Shown here: positions 4,315 through 7,083 of the stretch, in pieces | Layout of the letters: each line of letters opens with the position of its first letter | How positions within the stretch are numbered: the first letter of the stretch is position 1 | Assembly: GCA_937995875.1 (NCBI GenBank) | Contig: CALKIW010000052.1 | Coordinates: 1 to 7,083, forward strand | Source: an uncultured Bacteroidales bacterium | GTDB taxonomy: Bacteria; Bacteroidota; Bacteroidia; Bacteroidales; Bacteroidaceae | Length of the DNA: 7,083 nt | Direction: 5' to 3' | Notes under the pieces: generated by a model | Told to the model about the DNA's origin: nothing | What the model saw: only the letters and a program-made list of their open reading frames with translations | Databases searched by the model: none | Position numbers and translations under genes: made by a program

Positions 4315-7038
4315 TTATTTGTTTTTTCTTAACTCGGAAGGAGCCACGCCATATTCTTCCTTAAAGCACTTTGAGAAGTAGCGCAGGGTAGAGAATCCGC
4401 AAGCCGATGCTATCTCGGATATGCTGGTATCCAGCTGTTCGGTTATCATACGGTGCGACTTCTTAAGGCGCATAGAGCGTAGAAACTCTACCGGCGACAT
4501 ATCGGTAAGACTCTTTATCTTGCGGTACAGCGTCGACTTCGACATGCACACAGCCTCTGCCATCTGTCCGATGTCATATTTCTTGTCGTCTATGTGGTTT
4601 TCTATCTCCTTTATAGCCTTATCCATAAATGCCTTGTCGAGAGCCGACATCTGTAGCTGTGTGGGCGCTATATTGTCGTCAGCGCGATATTCTTGCTGTC
4701 GTTTACGGCGCAAGCGCAGGAAGCTTTCGATGCGCGCCTTTAGCACATTAAGCTCAAAAGGCTTGGCTATGTAGCCATCGGCACCAGCCTCGTAGCACTC
4801 TACACGGTCTTCGGGAGTGGTGCGAGCCGTGAGCAGAATAACAGGTATGTGACTTGTCTCGGCATCGGCTTTAAGCTCCCGGCACATCTGCAGGCCGTCC
4901 ATTACGGGCATCATCACGTCCGATACGATGATGTCGGGCTGTTCGGAGCGTGCAATGTCCAGTCCTTCGCGTCCGTTTGTGGCTGTAAGCACGGTGTGGT
5001 AGCGCGAGAAGATGCGCTGCATGAGCGTCAGCAGCTCGTCGTTGTCCTCTACTATCAGCATGCGCTGCTTGTCGGCAGTGGTCGATGGCTCGTTGGCAGG
5101 AATCTCGGTTGGGTCGTCGTGCAGCTCAAGCAGGTTGGCTGCCTCATTTTTGTCGGCCAGCTCGTTGGGCAGATAGCAGCTCTTGTCGAGTGGCAGAGTA
5201 AGGCTGAACACCGAGCCTTTGCCCACCTCGCTCTTGACACTAATCTCGGCATGGTGAAGCTCTGCAATCTCCTTGACAAGCGACAGACCTACACCGTTAG
5301 AGTCGGTGCGTGAAGCCCGTGCGGTGTAGAACCGGTCGAAGATGTGCGTCAAGTCTTTCTGTGCTATACCCGAGCCCGTGTCGGCAATGTCGACAACGGC
5401 AAACCGTTTGTTGTCCTTGCTTATTTCGCGCAGCTCGACATTGATTTTGCCTTCGTTAGTGTATTTAAAGGCGTTGGACAGGAGATTTATTATTATCTTC
5501 TCCACCTTGTTGGCATCAAACTGTCCGTGTATGGTTTTATCGTTAGGCGTTGATATGCCAAACTTTATATTCTTTTTGTTGGTGAGTGGCTCGAAATAGT
5601 TGTGGCAGATGTTGTGTACAAACTTGCTCAGGTTGCCCTCGCTTACGGCAAGCGTCATCTTTCCGTTCTCAAGTTTGCGGAAGTCGAGCACCTGCTGTAT
5701 AAGCAGGCGCAGGCGGTTGAGGTTGACTCGTATGCTGCCCAACTGTGGATTGAAGGCATCGGATGTGGTCCTGATGTCGTTGATGATACACGATATAACG
5801 GTGATAGGTGTAAGGAAGTCGTGCGACACATTGGTAAAGTAGCGCAGCTTGGTCTGTACAAGTTCCGCCTCCTTCTGCCTTTCGATGCGGTCTATCTGCT
5901 TGCGCTGTCGCTTGGGGCGGTTGCTGCTGATTGTGTAATAAATCATGGCAAAGCCCAATAACACATATATGGTGTATGCCCACCATGTTTCCCACAGGTG
6001 CGGTTGCTTGTATATATTGTAAGCCGTAATATTGTCCGACCATTGTCCGTTAGAGTCGGTATATCTAATAAGCAGCTTGTGTGTTCCGCTTGGAAGATTG
6101 CTGTAGTTGGCAGATGCTCGCCTTTCGCCACAATAGTTCCAGGTATGATCTATTCCTTCAATTATATATGCGAAGACTGGTCTATACCGTCCGTACTCGC
6201 AAACTGTAAAATCTATTTCTATGTTTTGTGCGTCAGAACCAAGTTGTATGGTCTTGTTTTTGTTGTCAATACTATAGGCATTGTCTTCAAGTCCGGTGTA
6301 TACTGATATGCCCCTAACTTTCAAGTCAGATACAATAGGCTGTTGCATCTTGCTTGTTGTATGCCAGTTGGTTTTAAACCACACGGCTCCACCTCTTCCG
6401 GCAAACATCAAATTACCTGTTTTGGGGTTGGTTGTAAATGCGTTTTTGGCAAAGTCGTTCACACCGATGTCTCCCGACGAGTAGATGTTAAGGCTGTTGT
6501 GTACAACATCGTATCTTACAATACCTGATGTTGTGCTAATCCATAGATGTTCGTGTGTGTCGGGTGTAAGGTTTACGATGTCGCCCCTAATGCCTCCTTC
6601 AAGCATGCGCGAATGGTCTTCAAAGCGTTCGGTCTTTGGGTCGTAGCTGTATATGGCTCCCTCGGCAATGCCCACCCATAGTTTGTCGTTTTTATTGTCG
6701 AAGGCGAGTGCTTCTGTATGATCGGTAGACAGAATGCTGTTGCTTGAGTAGAATGTCTTCTTCTCAATAATGGATAGTGAGCCACCTCTGCCTCTAAGGT
6801 CGGTCTTTATACGTGTAAGGCCGTGCGTCCTGCTTGCCATCCAGACGTATCCATGGCTGTCTTCTACGATGGAGAAGATGTCGTCGTATGCAAGCTGCTT
6901 AACAGTGTGAAACTGTTGTTGTCCGCGTTGGCGCACAGCAATTCCGATGTTGGTAGATAGCCACAAGTTGCCTTTTGAGTCTTCGAATAGTATTTGTGGC
7001 AGTCCGGGGGTGCCAATATTTATTGTTTTGTACCTCAA
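4315..7038 (-). CDS. Hybrid two-component system regulator (HTCS), N-terminally truncated
   Basis: One-protein sensor, kinase and transcription factor that in Bacteroidota detects oligosaccharides in the periplasm and activates PUL genes. Domains over 907 aa: about five beta-propeller (Reg_prop) blades at 10-225 (FEDSKGNLWLST, VEDSHGYVWMAS, LWISTTSGI); Y_Y_Y domain about 260-345; membrane helix 351-371; histidine kinase with H406 (VSHDFLTP), N522 (LLSNAFKYT), DTGSGI 553-558 and GVGLSLVKE 582-590; receiver with E664-D665, phospho-acceptor D707 (IVSDVMMP), T737 and K759; AraC-type helix-turn-helix about 820-905. All catalytic residues are present. Full-length relatives have about 1,300-1,400 residues with a signal peptide and two full propellers, so some 400 residues are missing. 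The frame opens only at TTG 7036-7038, after a TAG at 7048-7050 on this strand. Without an exported N-terminus the product should not sense correctly; a frameshift, real truncation or sequence error near the window edge is likely. It converges on GH127. Confidence 0.9.
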   Translation of the reverse strand: MRYKTINIGTPGLPQILFEDSKGNLWLSTNIGIAVRQRGQQQFHTVKQLAYDDIFSIVEDSHGYVWMASRTHGLTRIKTDLRGRGGSLSIIEKKTFYSSNSILSTDHTEALAFDNKNDKLWVGIAEGAIYSYDPKTERFEDHSRMLEGGIRGDIVNLTPDTHEHLWISTTSGIVRYDVVHNSLNIYSSGDIGVNDFAKNAFTTNPKTGNLMFAGRGGAVWFKTNWHTTSKMQQPIVSDLKVRGISVYTGLEDNAYSIDNKNKTIQLGSDAQNIEIDFTVCEYGRYRPVFAYIIEGIDHTWNYCGERRASANYSNLPSGTHKLLIRYTDSNGQWSDNITAYNIYKQPHLWETWWAYTIYVLLGFAMIYYTISSNRPKRQRKQIDRIERQKEAELVQTKLRYFTNVSHDFLTPITVISCIINDIRTTSDAFNPQLGSIRVNLNRLRLLIQQVLDFRKLENGKMTLAVSEGNLSKFVHNICHNYFEPLTNKKNIKFGISTPNDKTIHGQFDANKVEKIIINLLSNAFKYTNEGKINVELREISKDNKRFAVVDIADTGSGIAQKDLTHIFDRFYTARASRTDSNGVGLSLVKEIAELHHAEISVKSEVGKGSVFSLTLPLDKSCYLPNELADKNEAANLLELHDDPTEIPANEPSTTADKQRMLIVEDNDELLTLMQRIFSRYHTVLTATNGREGLDIARSEQPDIIVSDVMMPVMDGLQMCRELKADAETSHIPVILLTARTTPEDRVECYEAGADGYIAKPFELNVLKARIESFLRLRRKRQQEYRADDNIAPTQLQMSALDKAFMDKAIKEIENHIDDKKYDIGQMAEAVCMSKSTLYRKIKSLTDMSPVEFLRSMRLKKSHRMITEQLDTSISEIASACGFSTLRYFSKCFKEEYGVAPSELRKNK

Positions 7039-7083
7039 ATCCGCAACCTATAGGGTTTAGTGGGATTTTGCTTGCAAAACGAC

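Noticed and set aside
4196..4381. Small 61-codon plus-strand open frame between GH127 and the regulator
   Set aside because: It runs through the long inverted repeat and into the antisense of the regulator's 3' end, and its protein has no recognisable pattern; the repeat explains the sequence.
4849..5313. 154-codon plus-strand open frame opposite the kinase/receiver region
   Set aside because: It is a shadow of the regulator on the other strand; the minus-strand frame has full catalytic motifs.
7066..7079. Short palindrome ttttgc-tt-gcaaaa near the right edge
   Set aside because: Only 6-bp arms in AT-rich DNA at the window edge; too little context to call an operator or recombination site.

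Overview
The window looks like a piece of a Bacteroidota chromosome, most likely a gut Prevotella/Segatella- or Bacteroides-type organism. Three things point there: a hybrid two-component regulator with the sensor/kinase/receiver/AraC layout typical of polysaccharide-utilisation loci (PULs) in this phylum, a TAnnTTTG-type promoter box in front of the transposase, and A-rich translation starts without a Shine-Dalgarno sequence. The genus is an inference; no rRNA or marker gene is present.

Layout, left to right. (1) At 3-485 (+) lies the C-terminal part of a glycoside hydrolase family 43 (GH43) enzyme, cut by the window edge and possibly frame-disturbed there. (2) At 492-547 is a short C-rich tandem repeat leading into a palindrome. 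(3) At 549-2020 is a complete insertion sequence of the IS4 family, IS50 (Tn5) subgroup. It has 21-bp perfect inverted repeats whose first 19 bp match the Tn5 mosaic end at 15 of 19 positions, and a perfect 9-bp target duplication (cccaatagg). Its transposase keeps the DDE and YREK residues but has an in-frame TAG 60 codons before its natural end. The element sits inside the loop and arm of the palindrome, which it splits in two. (4) At 2103-4181 (+) is an exported GH127 beta-L-arabinofuranosidase with the complete Cys/Glu zinc-thiolate active site. (5) At 4222-4312 a long imperfect inverted repeat fills the gap between two converging genes. (6) At 4315-7038 (-) is the hybrid two-component system (HTCS) regulator. 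It is complete from the late beta-propeller to the C-terminus but lacks its N-terminal several hundred residues and signal peptide; a stop codon sits just upstream in frame.

Working together: GH43 and GH127 would remove L-arabinofuranose (or xylose) residues from plant cell-wall polymers or arabinosylated glycoproteins in the periplasm, and the convergent HTCS would sense the released sugar and switch on the locus. This is a peripheral PUL segment; no SusC/SusD pair is visible. Before the IS arrived the two hydrolase genes were separated by about 136 bp and were probably co-directional members of one transcription unit.

I see no new kind of system here. The points most worth a second look are the IS (Tn5-like ends, amber-interrupted transposase, insertion into a palindrome), the long convergent-gene inverted repeat, and the broken 5' end of the HTCS. 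Both window ends show disturbed reading frames, which could be real decay or low-quality sequence at contig ends.
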